NCBI RefSeq assembly: GCF_030160275.1
Contig: NZ_BSOA01000014.1
Location: forward strand, 62,001 to 126,000
Direction: 5' to 3'
From: Dyella flagellata
GTDB lineage: Bacteria; Pseudomonadota; Gammaproteobacteria; Xanthomonadales; Rhodanobacteraceae
Length of the DNA stretch: 64,000 nt
The position numbers and the translations under genes were made by a program. Each line of letters opens with the position of its first letter. The stretch's first letter is position 1. Below, in pieces: positions 54,618 through 62,834 of the stretch. Below the pieces are notes generated by a model. The model did no database searches, had not been told where the DNA came from, and worked only from the letters and a program-made list of their open reading frames with translations.

Positions 54618-56476
54618 TGGCTGCCGCCGATATGTCAGTGCGCAGTCTGCTGCGTTTTATCACATGCGGTAGTGTCGACGATGGCAAGAGCACGCTCCTT
54701 GGCCGTCTGTTGTACGACGCGGGCATGCTGCCTGATGATCAGGTCGAAGCGCTGAAGCGCGACAGTCTCCGTCAACATCCGAATGGCGATGTGCTGGATT
54801 TTTCGCTGCTTACCGATGGCCTGGATGCCGAGCGCCAGCAGGGTATCACCATTGACGTAGCCTATCGCTATTTCCATAGCGTACGCCGCAGCTTCATAGT
54901 GGCCGATTGTCCGGGTCATGAACAGTACACCCGCAACATGGCTACGGGTGCTTCGAACGCCGATCTCGCCGTGGTACTGGTGGATGCGCGAAAAGGGCTG
55001 TTACCGCAGACGCGCAGGCATACGTACATTTGCGCCCTGCTAGGAATTCGCAAAGTGATCCTCGCCGTCAACAAGATGGACCTCGTTGGCTATAGCAGGA
55101 GTGCCTATGAGTCCATTCGCGACGCCTATCAGGACATGGCGTCAAAGATGGGAGTCAGCAGTGTTTACAGTCTGCCAGTGGCGGCACTGATGGGCGACAA
55201 CGTAGGTCGACCTTCTCCACATATGCCTTGGCATGATGGTGCTACGCTGCTGCAATTGCTGGAAAGCATCTCGGTGGAGCCTATACAGGCAACCGACTTT
55301 CGCATGCCGGTGCAATGGGTCAATCGGCCTGATCAGTCGTTTCGCGGCTACGCGGGTACGATTTGCGGCGGACGGTTGCATCCGGGCGTAGAGATTGTCG
55401 TACAGCCCGGTGTGCATCGCGCTCGCGTTGTAAGAATAGTGACTGCCGCTGGAGATTTGTCTGAGGCACACGTAGGGCAAGCTGTGACCCTTACGCTGGA
55501 TCGGGAGTTGGATGTCAGTCGCGGTGATGTTTTGGCCGATGCGACGTGCCCTGCTCCGGAAGCAGACCAATTTGCCGCACATCTACTGTGGATGGGCGAT
55601 GAGCCATTGCTACCCAATCGCAGCTATAGGTTGAAGATTGGCGCGCGCACGCTAAATGCACGTGTTACCTCGATCAAGCACAAGGTAGACGTCAATACGC
55701 AAGCCAGGCTTGCGGCGCATCGCCTGGAGTTGAATGACGTCGGCTATTGCAATATCGACCTGGATCATCCAATCGCGTTCGAACCCTATACGGTTAACCA
55801 CAGCCTCGGCGGCTTTATCTTGATCGACCGACAGGACAACGCTACGGTAGCCTGTGGCATGCTGGATTTCGCGTTGCGCCGCGCCACCAACGTACATTGG
55901 CAGCAGCTGGATCTGGATAAGCGGGTGCGTGCGGAAAGTAAAGGGCAGCACCCCTGCTGCATATGGTTTACAGGGTTGTCTGGGGCAGGTAAATCTACTA
56001 TCGCCAATTTGCTGGAGCGTCGGTTGAGTGCGATGGGTTATCACACCTATCTTTTGGACGGCGACAATTTGCGGCACGGGCTCAATCGTGATCTCGGCTT
56101 CACGCCCGAGGCGCGAGTTGAAAATGTGCGTCGGGTTGCTGAAGTGGCGCATTTGATGGTCGATGCCGGGCTGATCGTGCTGGTCTGCGTTATCTCCCCC
56201 TTTCATAGCGAGCGACAGTTTGCGCGAGATCTGTTTGCCGAAGGCGAGTTCGTCGAAGTATTCGTAGACACCCCGCTGGAAGAATGTGAGCAGCGAGATC
56301 CGAAGGGGCTTTATCGAAAGGCCAGGGAAGGGAAGATTCTTAATTTTACGGGTATAGATTCACCCTACGAGATGCCTGTAAAACCAGACGTGCGCTTACG
56401 TTCAAACATCTCAACACCGGAAATATTGGCGGATCAAGTTGCATCTTACGTTGTCGATTTGGTGCGCAAGAAATGA
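54617..56476 (+). CDS. cysNC: Bifunctional sulfate adenylyltransferase subunit 1 / APS kinase
   Basis: A 619-residue fusion. Residues 1 to about 430 are the GTPase CysN: P-loop GSVDDGKST (18-26), [12 protein letters not shown] and NKMD motifs, and the following beta-barrel domains. Residues about 445-619 are CysC, the APS kinase: P-loop GLSGAGKST (453-461), [15 protein letters not shown] and the C-terminal [11 protein letters not shown]. Together with CysD it converts sulfate to PAPS, the donor for sulfotransferases. The fusion is like rhizobial NodQ. It ends the plus-strand run; the next genes converge on it. Confidence 0.95.
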   Translation: MAAADMSVRSLLRFITCGSVDDGKSTLLGRLLYDAGMLPDDQVEALKRDSLRQHPNGDVLDFSLLTDGLDAERQQGITIDVAYRYFHSVRRSFIVADCPGHEQYTRNMATGASNADLAVVLVDARKGLLPQTRRHTYICALLGIRKVILAVNKMDLVGYSRSAYESIRDAYQDMASKMGVSSVYSLPVAALMGDNVGRPSPHMPWHDGATLLQLLESISVEPIQATDFRMPVQWVNRPDQSFRGYAGTICGGRLHPGVEIVVQPGVHRARVVRIVTAAGDLSEAHVGQAVTLTLDRELDVSRGDVLADATCPAPEADQFAAHLLWMGDEPLLPNRSYRLKIGARTLNARVTSIKHKVDVNTQARLAAHRLELNDVGYCNIDLDHPIAFEPYTVNHSLGGFILIDRQDNATVACGMLDFALRRATNVHWQQLDLDKRVRAESKGQHPCCIWFTGLSGAGKSTIANLLERRLSAMGYHTYLLDGDNLRHGLNRDLGFTPEARVENVRRVAEVAHLMVDAGLIVLVCVISPFHSERQFARDLFAEGEFVEVFVDTPLEECEQRDPKGLYRKAREGKILNFTGIDSPYEMPVKPDVRLRSNISTPEILADQVASYVVDLVRKK

Positions 56477-56541
56477 GGCTTGCCGTTGGCCCCACTTGCC
56501 GTTCATTTTTGCGGTGGGGGCGGACCTTTTGGATACCTTGA

Positions 56542-57474
56542 CTAGTCCAGGTATCGCTGGTTTGCAGTTCGTCTGAAGTTCTTCGCATGTCTATTGGATA
56601 GAAACAATAGGAGCATGCATACGCCACCCGAAAGGGCAAGCAATGGGGTCAGGAGCCGCACTGCTACGGCTGCAGCTTCGGCATCCAGGCGAGATCTCCC
56701 GAGCCATAGCAAAATACCCTGACTTCCCAGCTCGGCAACCCCCAAGCCACCGGGTGTCATGCTTGCAGTTACGGTAAGCATCACGCCGCCCAGTAAAAGA
56801 CTGATTTGATCGAAGTCGATCGAGACATTCATCGCGCTAATGGCGGTCCACCAAAGAGCCGCATAGAGCAGCCATAGGGGCACAGTTATCAGGCTCGCGA
56901 CGGTGATTCGCTTATGCTGGTGCAGCAGCTTGCCATACACCTGGGCTTTGACCGGCAGATGCGGCGTCAAAGTCCTGAGCAAATAGAGCAGTTGTCCGGC
57001 CCATGCAGGTAACAAGAGTGCCAAGGCGGCGAGCCAAGTATGCCCGAAATGCAACGAAAGGCCGCACAGGCCCATGCCGACGACGCCGGCCAAATCCAAT
57101 ACTCGTTCCAAAAAGAAACCGGCAATTCCTTGCTGCCACGCAAAGTCATCGCACTCCGGGATCATGCTGATTTTAAGCATCTCGCCCAACTGAAGGGGCG
57201 TGAGCGACGCCAGCCCGGAGGCAGCGCCGTTAGCGCAGAAAGATTGCCATAGTCTCCTGCGATCGAGCGGCAGGCGCAGCACAATCAGCCAACGAAGACC
57301 GCGCAAGGCGAATGCACAGATAACCAGCGCTACGCCCGACGTCGCAAGAAGACCCCATCTCATCCTCGCTACGCTCGCACCAATCTGGCGCCAATCAAAT
57401 ATATGAATGGTCCATATCACGCAAGCTGTCGTGATAAGCGTGATGATCACCGTACGGGCAATATGGCGTCTCAA
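56542..57474 (-). CDS. Flippase-like membrane protein (lysylphosphatidylglycerol synthase TM family)
   Basis: A polytopic protein of about 310 residues with eight or so helices. LRGLRWLIVLRLPLDRRRLWQSFCANGAASGLASLTPLQLGEMLKISMIP and GGVMLTVTASMTPGGLGVAELG are the two signature loops of the LPG-synthase transmembrane (UPF0104) family, which includes proteins predicted to move polyprenyl-linked sugars or lipids. The start is uncertain: there is no good ATG. TTG at 57474 (LRRHIARTVIITL) is chosen for length; GTG at 57450 or a start inside the upstream aminotransferase gene is possible. The neighbouring wecE stops at 57503. Confidence 0.7.
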   Translation of the reverse strand: MRRHIARTVIITLITTACVIWTIHIFDWRQIGASVARMRWGLLATSGVALVICAFALRGLRWLIVLRLPLDRRRLWQSFCANGAASGLASLTPLQLGEMLKISMIPECDDFAWQQGIAGFFLERVLDLAGVVGMGLCGLSLHFGHTWLAALALLLPAWAGQLLYLLRTLTPHLPVKAQVYGKLLHQHKRITVASLITVPLWLLYAALWWTAISAMNVSIDFDQISLLLGGVMLTVTASMTPGGLGVAELGSQGILLWLGRSRLDAEAAAVAVRLLTPLLALSGGVCMLLLFLSNRHAKNFRRTANQRYLD

Positions 57475-57502
57475 GTCAGGTATCAGGGTTGGGTCGCAGC
57501 GG

Positions 57503-58663
57503 TCATCCCAAGACGGAATGCTGTATTGTTGGATAGGAGGCAAGGATATTTTGTGCAGAACGCATGACCTGATCAAGATGTTCTTCGATACCGACCCATA
57601 GCGGCAAGCGTACCAAGCGCTCGCTGGTGGCGTCGGTAATCGGTAGTTCGCCAAAACTTCTTGCAAATCGCGTGCCTGCAGGCGAGCTGTGCAGCGGGAC
57701 ATAATGAAATACCGTGCCGATCCCAGCCGCTTTCATCGATTCAATGAAATGCGTGCGCGCCTCCAGATTGTCCAAGAGCAGGTAATACATATGCGCATTG
57801 TGGACACAGTCGGAAGGGACTATCGGTCGCCGAGCGAGCCCGGCCTCTTCAAGTGATTTGGCCCATGCGTGATAGCTATTCCAAATATCGATACGGCGAC
57901 GGGTAAGATATTCTGCCTGTTCGAGTTGAGCGGCAAGAAATGCGGCGATCAATTCACTTGGCAGGAAAGACGATCCGATATCCACCCAAGTGTATTTATC
58001 GACTTGGCCGCGAAAAAATTTGCCGCGATTGGTGCCTTTTTCGCGAATGATTTCTGCCCGGTCGATCATCGCCGGGTTATTGATCAAAAGCGCACCACCT
58101 TCACCGGATATGACGTTCTTTGTCTCGTGAAAGCTTAGCGCGGCCAAATCGCCGAAACTTCCGAGTGGCTTACCTTCATACGTCGACAAAATACCTTGAG
58201 CCGCATCTTCGACAACAAAAAGCCCGTAACGCCGGGCTGTCGCCATGATGGTGTTCATGTCGCACGACACCCCGGCGTAATGAACGACGCAAATTGCCCT
58301 GGTGCGCGGAGTGATGGCTGCCTCGATCAGGTTTTCGTCGATATTGAGGGTGTCGGGCCGTATATCCACGAACACCGGGACAGCCCCTCTCAGCACAAAA
58401 GCGTTGGCGGTTGTGACAAAAGTGAAAGACGGCATGATCACTTCATCGCCCGGCGCCAGTTCAAGCAGCATCGCCGCCATTTCCAGCGCGGCCGTGCAAG
58501 AATGGGTAAGCAGCGCCTTGCGGGTGCCGGTCATTTGTTCGAGCAGGGCATGGCACCGCTTGGTAAAGGAACCGTCGCCGGAAAGATGCCCGTTGGCGTG
58601 TGCCTGAGCAATGTAGTCCAGTTCCTTGCCAACGAGGTAGGGGCGATTGAATGGGATGCTCAT
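57503..58663 (-). CDS. wecE: dTDP-4-amino-4,6-dideoxygalactose transaminase
   Basis: PLP aminotransferase (386 residues) that converts dTDP-4-keto-6-deoxyglucose to dTDP-Fuc4N using glutamate. It closely follows what is known of E. coli WecE/RffA: MSIPFNRPYLVGKELDY start, LEMAAMLLELAPGDEVIMPS, and the PLP Lys182 in SFHETKNVISGEGGALLIN, then IREKGTNRGKFFRGQVDKYTW. Its substrate is the product of RmlB in this same locus, so the locus can make both rhamnose and a 4-amino sugar. The start at 58663 is preferred over 58681 by the E. coli-like N-terminus. Confidence 0.93.
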   Translation of the reverse strand: MSIPFNRPYLVGKELDYIAQAHANGHLSGDGSFTKRCHALLEQMTGTRKALLTHSCTAALEMAAMLLELAPGDEVIMPSFTFVTTANAFVLRGAVPVFVDIRPDTLNIDENLIEAAITPRTRAICVVHYAGVSCDMNTIMATARRYGLFVVEDAAQGILSTYEGKPLGSFGDLAALSFHETKNVISGEGGALLINNPAMIDRAEIIREKGTNRGKFFRGQVDKYTWVDIGSSFLPSELIAAFLAAQLEQAEYLTRRRIDIWNSYHAWAKSLEEAGLARRPIVPSDCVHNAHMYYLLLDNLEARTHFIESMKAAGIGTVFHYVPLHSSPAGTRFARSFGELPITDATSERLVRLPLWVGIEEHLDQVMRSAQNILASYPTIQHSVLG

Positions 58664-58690
58664 GTGGGTTTCACTTGGCAAAGCTGGAGT

Positions 58691-59398
58691 CTATGACTTG
58701 GTCTCGCGGTGACCCCAGATGTAGTAGGGCGCCTGCGGACCTGTGTTGAAGATTAGATCGAGTACACTGACCTGGTGTTCAAAGGGCGGATAGAGCTGAG
58801 GATAGATCGGGTAGCCGCTGTAATCATGGTACTCCAAATGAATTCCGGCCTCTTCAAAGGCTTTATCGTCAATGTAGCTTCGGGCCGAGGGGCCGGAAAG
58901 GTAGTGGGTAGCTCCAGCGGCGCGTAGGAGGTTCAGCAGGCGATCCTGGCGCTTACCCTCGAGTCGGAATTCCCGCGAGTCGCGAAAGCGGGTGTCTATG
59001 CCTAAAATCTCTGTGGCGATCATCTGAATGACGAATTGATTCAGTTCCGAAAGCGATCGCCAGGAATGTCCAAGATAGAGGTCCTCGACAGCGTTCTGGT
59101 ATGTTTTGAAATATGGCGCTTTCGAATAGCTTTGCTTGATAGCGGTCCAATGTTTGCGCTGCCAGTCATGGCTGGTCAACTCGACGTCGCAGATTAGGCG
59201 GTCAATACGAGATCCGGCGGGCGTGCTCAGCCAGAGCAGTCCTTGCGGGGTCTTGATTCGATTGCGCGAACGCCAATCCGATTTGGTGAACTGCACATCG
59301 TCATAGAAGACGAAAGTATCGACCTTATGAATGAGGTCAAAGTATCCCTTCCAGGGAAGATAGGACGATTGAACGACCCCAACGGTATGTCTTCTCAT
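58691..59398 (-). CDS. WbqC family protein
   Basis: A 235-residue cytoplasmic protein of the WbqC-like family: VGVVQSSYLPWKGYFDLIHKVDTFVFYDDVQFTKSDWRSRNRIKT at the N-terminus is the family signature, and the C-terminal part has HYLSGPSARSYIDDKAFEEAGI and YPQLYPPFEHQVSVLDLIFNTG. WbqC genes recur in O-antigen loci near WecE-like aminotransferases; a role in modifying amino sugars has been suggested, but the biochemistry is not firmly established. Directly upstream of wecE (27 bp). A truncated second copy is at 61084-61284. Confidence 0.88.
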   Translation of the reverse strand: MRRHTVGVVQSSYLPWKGYFDLIHKVDTFVFYDDVQFTKSDWRSRNRIKTPQGLLWLSTPAGSRIDRLICDVELTSHDWQRKHWTAIKQSYSKAPYFKTYQNAVEDLYLGHSWRSLSELNQFVIQMIATEILGIDTRFRDSREFRLEGKRQDRLLNLLRAAGATHYLSGPSARSYIDDKAFEEAGIHLEYHDYSGYPIYPQLYPPFEHQVSVLDLIFNTGPQAPYYIWGHRETKS

Positions 59399-59530
59399 GA
59401 AGGTGTACGAGCATGGTGAGTAAGTTCGTCAACTGCGGTTTGCCGCATGATTGAAGACGACGTTTTGGTTAAAGACACGCAGGCATCTCGGCGCTGCTGG
59501 TAGAAAGAAGGATGAGGTCCCTCTTCATGG

Positions 59531-60160
59531 CTACTTCCTTACTAAAACGGTGAATTCGAACAATCCGTAGTCATGTAGCAACGCCACATTGCGGGAAAAG
59601 CGTTGCTTGCATAAGTGAAAGATCCGGCATGGATCCGCGTAGTAAAGATAATCGCGCATCTTTTCGGCATCAGAGTACGTGGTGAGGCAATTGAATGAAA
59701 AGCCGCGACGGCTGCTCTGGTTTAGCAAATCCAGCGTGGCCTCAATGTGGCTGAACCATTGCTCGGCCGATCGATCGAAGTGAACGTTGAAGATGCCGCT
59801 CGCGATGCTGTAGTCGGCGTGGCCTTCGGGTTCGCTTCCGGCTATGAAATGCGCGCTGGAATTTCCCGTATGGAGGCGCTTCGCGGACCGAATCATGTCT
59901 TCAGCGACATCAATTCCAGTGTAGGAGAAGGCGCCGTACGTCAGGGCAAGGAAATCGTAGAGCGCACCATAGCCGCAACCCAGATCATTGATTGAGAATG
60001 GGTCATTGGTTTCGATTATCTTGCAAAGTTGTTTGAATCGTATCGTTTGACTCTCTGCGCCATTCCAGTCAACGCCGCGCGGCGTTTCGCCATGCTCGGC
60101 GAGCTTGGTCGAAAAATATTCCGAAATATCCATGAAGAGATCATTTTTTTTGTCTGGCAT
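59531..60160 (-). CDS. Class I SAM-dependent methyltransferase
   Basis: A 209-residue Rossmann-fold methyltransferase: motif I SINDLGCGYGALYDFL (about residues 56-71), followed by YTGIDVAEDMIRSAKRLH and GIFNVHFDRSAEQWFSHIEATLDLLN. It probably methylates a sugar hydroxyl or amino group of the O-antigen; no substrate-specific signature was recognised. It overlaps the preceding GT2 gene by 20 bp and is followed by a 132-bp gap before wbqC. Confidence 0.82.
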   Translation of the reverse strand: MPDKKNDLFMDISEYFSTKLAEHGETPRGVDWNGAESQTIRFKQLCKIIETNDPFSINDLGCGYGALYDFLALTYGAFSYTGIDVAEDMIRSAKRLHTGNSSAHFIAGSEPEGHADYSIASGIFNVHFDRSAEQWFSHIEATLDLLNQSSRRGFSFNCLTTYSDAEKMRDYLYYADPCRIFHLCKQRFSRNVALLHDYGLFEFTVLVRK

Positions 60161-61070
60161 AAACCTGCCTCACTATCGTATAGGGGCGCTGCTTGGTTTC
60201 GGAAAATATCTTTGAAAGGTAGATGCCGACGACGCCGATGAATGAAATGATGAGGCCGCCAATGAGCCATATCGATGACATCACAGATGTCCAGCCGATC
60301 AATGGTCTGGCGAAGAAAAGCCAGCGAAATATCAGGTAAATTGTATAAATGATGGCTAATAGTGATATGGATAGTCCGGTGTAAAAAATCCCAACCAGTG
60401 GTGCATTGCTGAATGATGTGATGGAATTGACGAATAGCGAAAATTTCTTTTGAAGCGAGTAAGTGGTGGTGCTGGTGTTATGCTTTTTGATCGCTTTTGG
60501 AATTTGAGTAAAGCCAGTTATATACCAAAGTCCGTTTATGAAGACCTCCCTTTCCTCATGGCGCAATAACGCGTCGACATAGCGACGGGTCATCAATCGA
60601 GCAGTAACGGCATTGGCCGGCAAAGCCATTCCCGTGGCCGCGCGGAATAGAATATAGAACCACTTGCCGCTCCACCGCTCAAGCCATCCGCCCTTGCGCT
60701 CCGCTTGAACGCCAAATACGACGTCACACGGCTCGCTTTGCATGTGATTGGCAAAGACGCTTAGATATTCAGGTTCCTCTTCCAGGTCGACGTCGATAAG
60801 AAATATTCGTTCTCCCCTCGCGTGCGCGAGACCCGTCATCATGGCCTTGTGATGCCCGAAGTTGCGGGAAAGATCAACGACGACGACATGGTCGTCGGTC
60901 TCGGTAAGAGCTACGGCAAGATCGAGGCTGTGATCGGGGGAGCCGTCATTCACCAGCACGATCTCGAAGTCTCCGCCCACGAGTTGCCGAGCTTCATCGC
61001 TTGCCCTTCGGTGAAATTCAGCGATATAGGCGGCCGATTGGTAGAGCGTGGCGACTATGGAGAGTTTCAT
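60141..61070 (-). CDS. GT2 family glycosyltransferase (DPM1/ArnC-like, C-terminal helices)
   Basis: A 309-residue membrane-bound glycosyltransferase. The GT-A domain has VATLYQSAAYIAEFHRRA, FEIVLVNDGSPDHS, VDLSRNFGHHKAMMTGL and DVDLEEEPEYL (DxD-like). Two C-terminal helices (about residues 229-252 and 265-287) resemble the GtrB/ArnC group, which load sugars onto undecaprenyl phosphate. It may therefore make a lipid-linked sugar for periplasmic branching by the GT-C-like protein upstream in the operon. Start ATG at 61070, 13 bp after the WbqC remnant. Confidence 0.87.
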   Translation of the reverse strand: MKLSIVATLYQSAAYIAEFHRRASDEARQLVGGDFEIVLVNDGSPDHSLDLAVALTETDDHVVVVDLSRNFGHHKAMMTGLAHARGERIFLIDVDLEEEPEYLSVFANHMQSEPCDVVFGVQAERKGGWLERWSGKWFYILFRAATGMALPANAVTARLMTRRYVDALLRHEEREVFINGLWYITGFTQIPKAIKKHNTSTTTYSLQKKFSLFVNSITSFSNAPLVGIFYTGLSISLLAIIYTIYLIFRWLFFARPLIGWTSVMSSIWLIGGLIISFIGVVGIYLSKIFSETKQRPYTIVRQVYARQKK

Positions 61071-61083
61071 ATGGGCACGTGCT

Positions 61084-61284
61084 TCATGTGACGGCGGGTT
61101 TCTGGGCCATATTTGAACAAAAGGTCAGCTGCCATTGCGTTGTCTTGATCAGGTGGCGATGGCGCCAATCGCTTCCTGTGTACCGCGCGTCGTCGTCGAG
61201 AGCGGTCTTAGGCATAGCGGCAATCATGTCGCAATGCCCTTTCCAAGGGATGTAGTTGGATGGGATGACGGCGATCTTTTTCAT
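61084..61284 (-). pseudogene. Truncated WbqC paralogue
   Basis: A 66-residue frame whose first about 50 residues align with the WbqC N-terminus (IPSNYIPWKGHCDMIAAM, then TGSDWRHRHLIKT versus KSDWRSRNRIKT in the full copy). It then diverges and stops, so about 170 residues of a normal WbqC are missing. It still overlaps the upstream gene by 4 bp (ATGA) and sits 13 bp before the GT2 gene, so it is a decayed operon member rather than random sequence. Confidence 0.75.
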
Positions 61285-62834
61285 TGCGCTTGGCTGTTGG
61301 CTTTGGATATGTGGTAATACGGGTTGGGGGAGCCAGGTAGCGGGACGAAGTTGTTGAGAATGTATTGGTAAATGAGCGGGTGTGTATTGCTGAAGCGCAG
61401 TGCATCCACTCCGTCGAGAGGCATTTCATCAATCAGAGCGAATCCTGGATTGGCCGCTTCAATCCGCTTTATCTCATCCTGCTCGAATGTGCCGGAACGT
61501 CGCTGCAGCGGATAGATTTCCCATACAGGCGATTTTCGTTCGAGCAACGCGTAGGCGCCTGGCCAGTAGGGGGCGGCGATAAAGCTTCGTCCGTGTGCTG
61601 CGTATTTGTCGGCCAGAGTGCGCAGCAGCGCTATATCGCGAGCCGTACCAGGGGCTGTTTGCAGCATGCTATGGGAGATCTCAACACCAACACACTTTCC
61701 ATCCCTGCATTCCCATCCTGGCTGGAACGCAATCATCACCCATATGCTTGCTGCACAGATTACTGCTGCCAGCGGCCATTTGATCTGCGCGGCTTGGCGC
61801 GAAAGCGCCACCATGATGCCGACCAGCATCGGAAAGATTCCTTGGGCTAGATGACTGATGTCGGCTCTGGAATACGCAAAATGCGCGTACGGCAGCACCA
61901 GGAACGACGCGGCCACCAGGGTTGGCGAAACCGGCCTGTTAAGCATCCTTTGTCTAACTACCCATAGAAGGGAGACCGCGCCGAAGATGAGCAAGCCGAT
62001 AAAGAAGGTGCCGATCAGGATCTCTCGAACTGCGTCGCTGGTTGGCAGCGACGTGAAATGCACCCGCCAAGGCCATTGCACCGGTAGCGGAATATTGGTG
62101 GTCCTGATTTCGAACAGATAGCGGATATCCTCCAGGAATGCGGCGGCAAAGCCCGGAACGAAGATCAGCATAAGCAATATGGGGCAATAGCCGGTTATGA
62201 CGCCCGCCGACCATGCAAGCAGTCCACTGACGGGACTGTAGGATTCTGATCGATTGATGGTCAACCAGGCAATGACGCCGAGGCTACCCGTTACGCCATA
62301 TACGCCATGATTTCGTCCAAATACAGCAGCCAATCCCACGCACATGCCCGCCAAGAAATATCTTCGGCCAACGGGTTTCTCGACGAGATAGGTTAGTGCG
62401 CCGACTAGAAAGATCGACAGTGAAACGTCAAAAAGCTTGTAGCGTGGAAACATCCATGCCGTCAATATGAGAGTGGAGAGAAGCAGATAGACCAAGCTTT
62501 GCTTCTTCAGGGCGCGTGCAATGAGCAGCAAGCCCACGAACAGGCCTATTGCTTGAAAGATCGCTAAGGCAATTCGCATGGCCATGATGCCGTTACTCCC
62601 GCACAACTCCATTACGGCGGCGACCCAATAGTACCGGCCTGGGTCATAAGCCATGAAGTCGCGGATGGGTACCTCGCCCAGCGTTACCCGTTGGGCCCCA
62701 TACCAAAGAAAGCCTTCATCCCAGAGGCTGAAACCTTTGTTGCCTTGCCAGACAAAGAGCGCTATGACAACGACAGAGGCCAGCATCATCAACTGCAGTA
62801 GCCGATACCTGTCATGATTGGATGCTGATGGCAT
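61281..62834 (-). CDS. Polytopic membrane protein, GT-C glycosyltransferase-like
   Basis: A 517-residue protein with ten or more helices and a C-terminal soluble part. The first periplasmic loop, GFSLWDEGFLWYGAQRVTLGEVPIRDFMAYDPGRYYW, holds an acidic pair like the catalytic Asp/Glu of GT-C enzymes (GT39/GT83 type), which use polyprenyl-phosphate sugars in the periplasm. It would pair naturally with the GT2 enzyme downstream. GGGAG precedes the ATG at 62834. No exact family name can be given; a structural or export role is possible. Confidence 0.7.
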   Translation of the reverse strand: MPSASNHDRYRLLQLMMLASVVVIALFVWQGNKGFSLWDEGFLWYGAQRVTLGEVPIRDFMAYDPGRYYWVAAVMELCGSNGIMAMRIALAIFQAIGLFVGLLLIARALKKQSLVYLLLSTLILTAWMFPRYKLFDVSLSIFLVGALTYLVEKPVGRRYFLAGMCVGLAAVFGRNHGVYGVTGSLGVIAWLTINRSESYSPVSGLLAWSAGVITGYCPILLMLIFVPGFAAAFLEDIRYLFEIRTTNIPLPVQWPWRVHFTSLPTSDAVREILIGTFFIGLLIFGAVSLLWVVRQRMLNRPVSPTLVAASFLVLPYAHFAYSRADISHLAQGIFPMLVGIMVALSRQAAQIKWPLAAVICAASIWVMIAFQPGWECRDGKCVGVEISHSMLQTAPGTARDIALLRTLADKYAAHGRSFIAAPYWPGAYALLERKSPVWEIYPLQRRSGTFEQDEIKRIEAANPGFALIDEMPLDGVDALRFSNTHPLIYQYILNNFVPLPGSPNPYYHISKANSQAQ

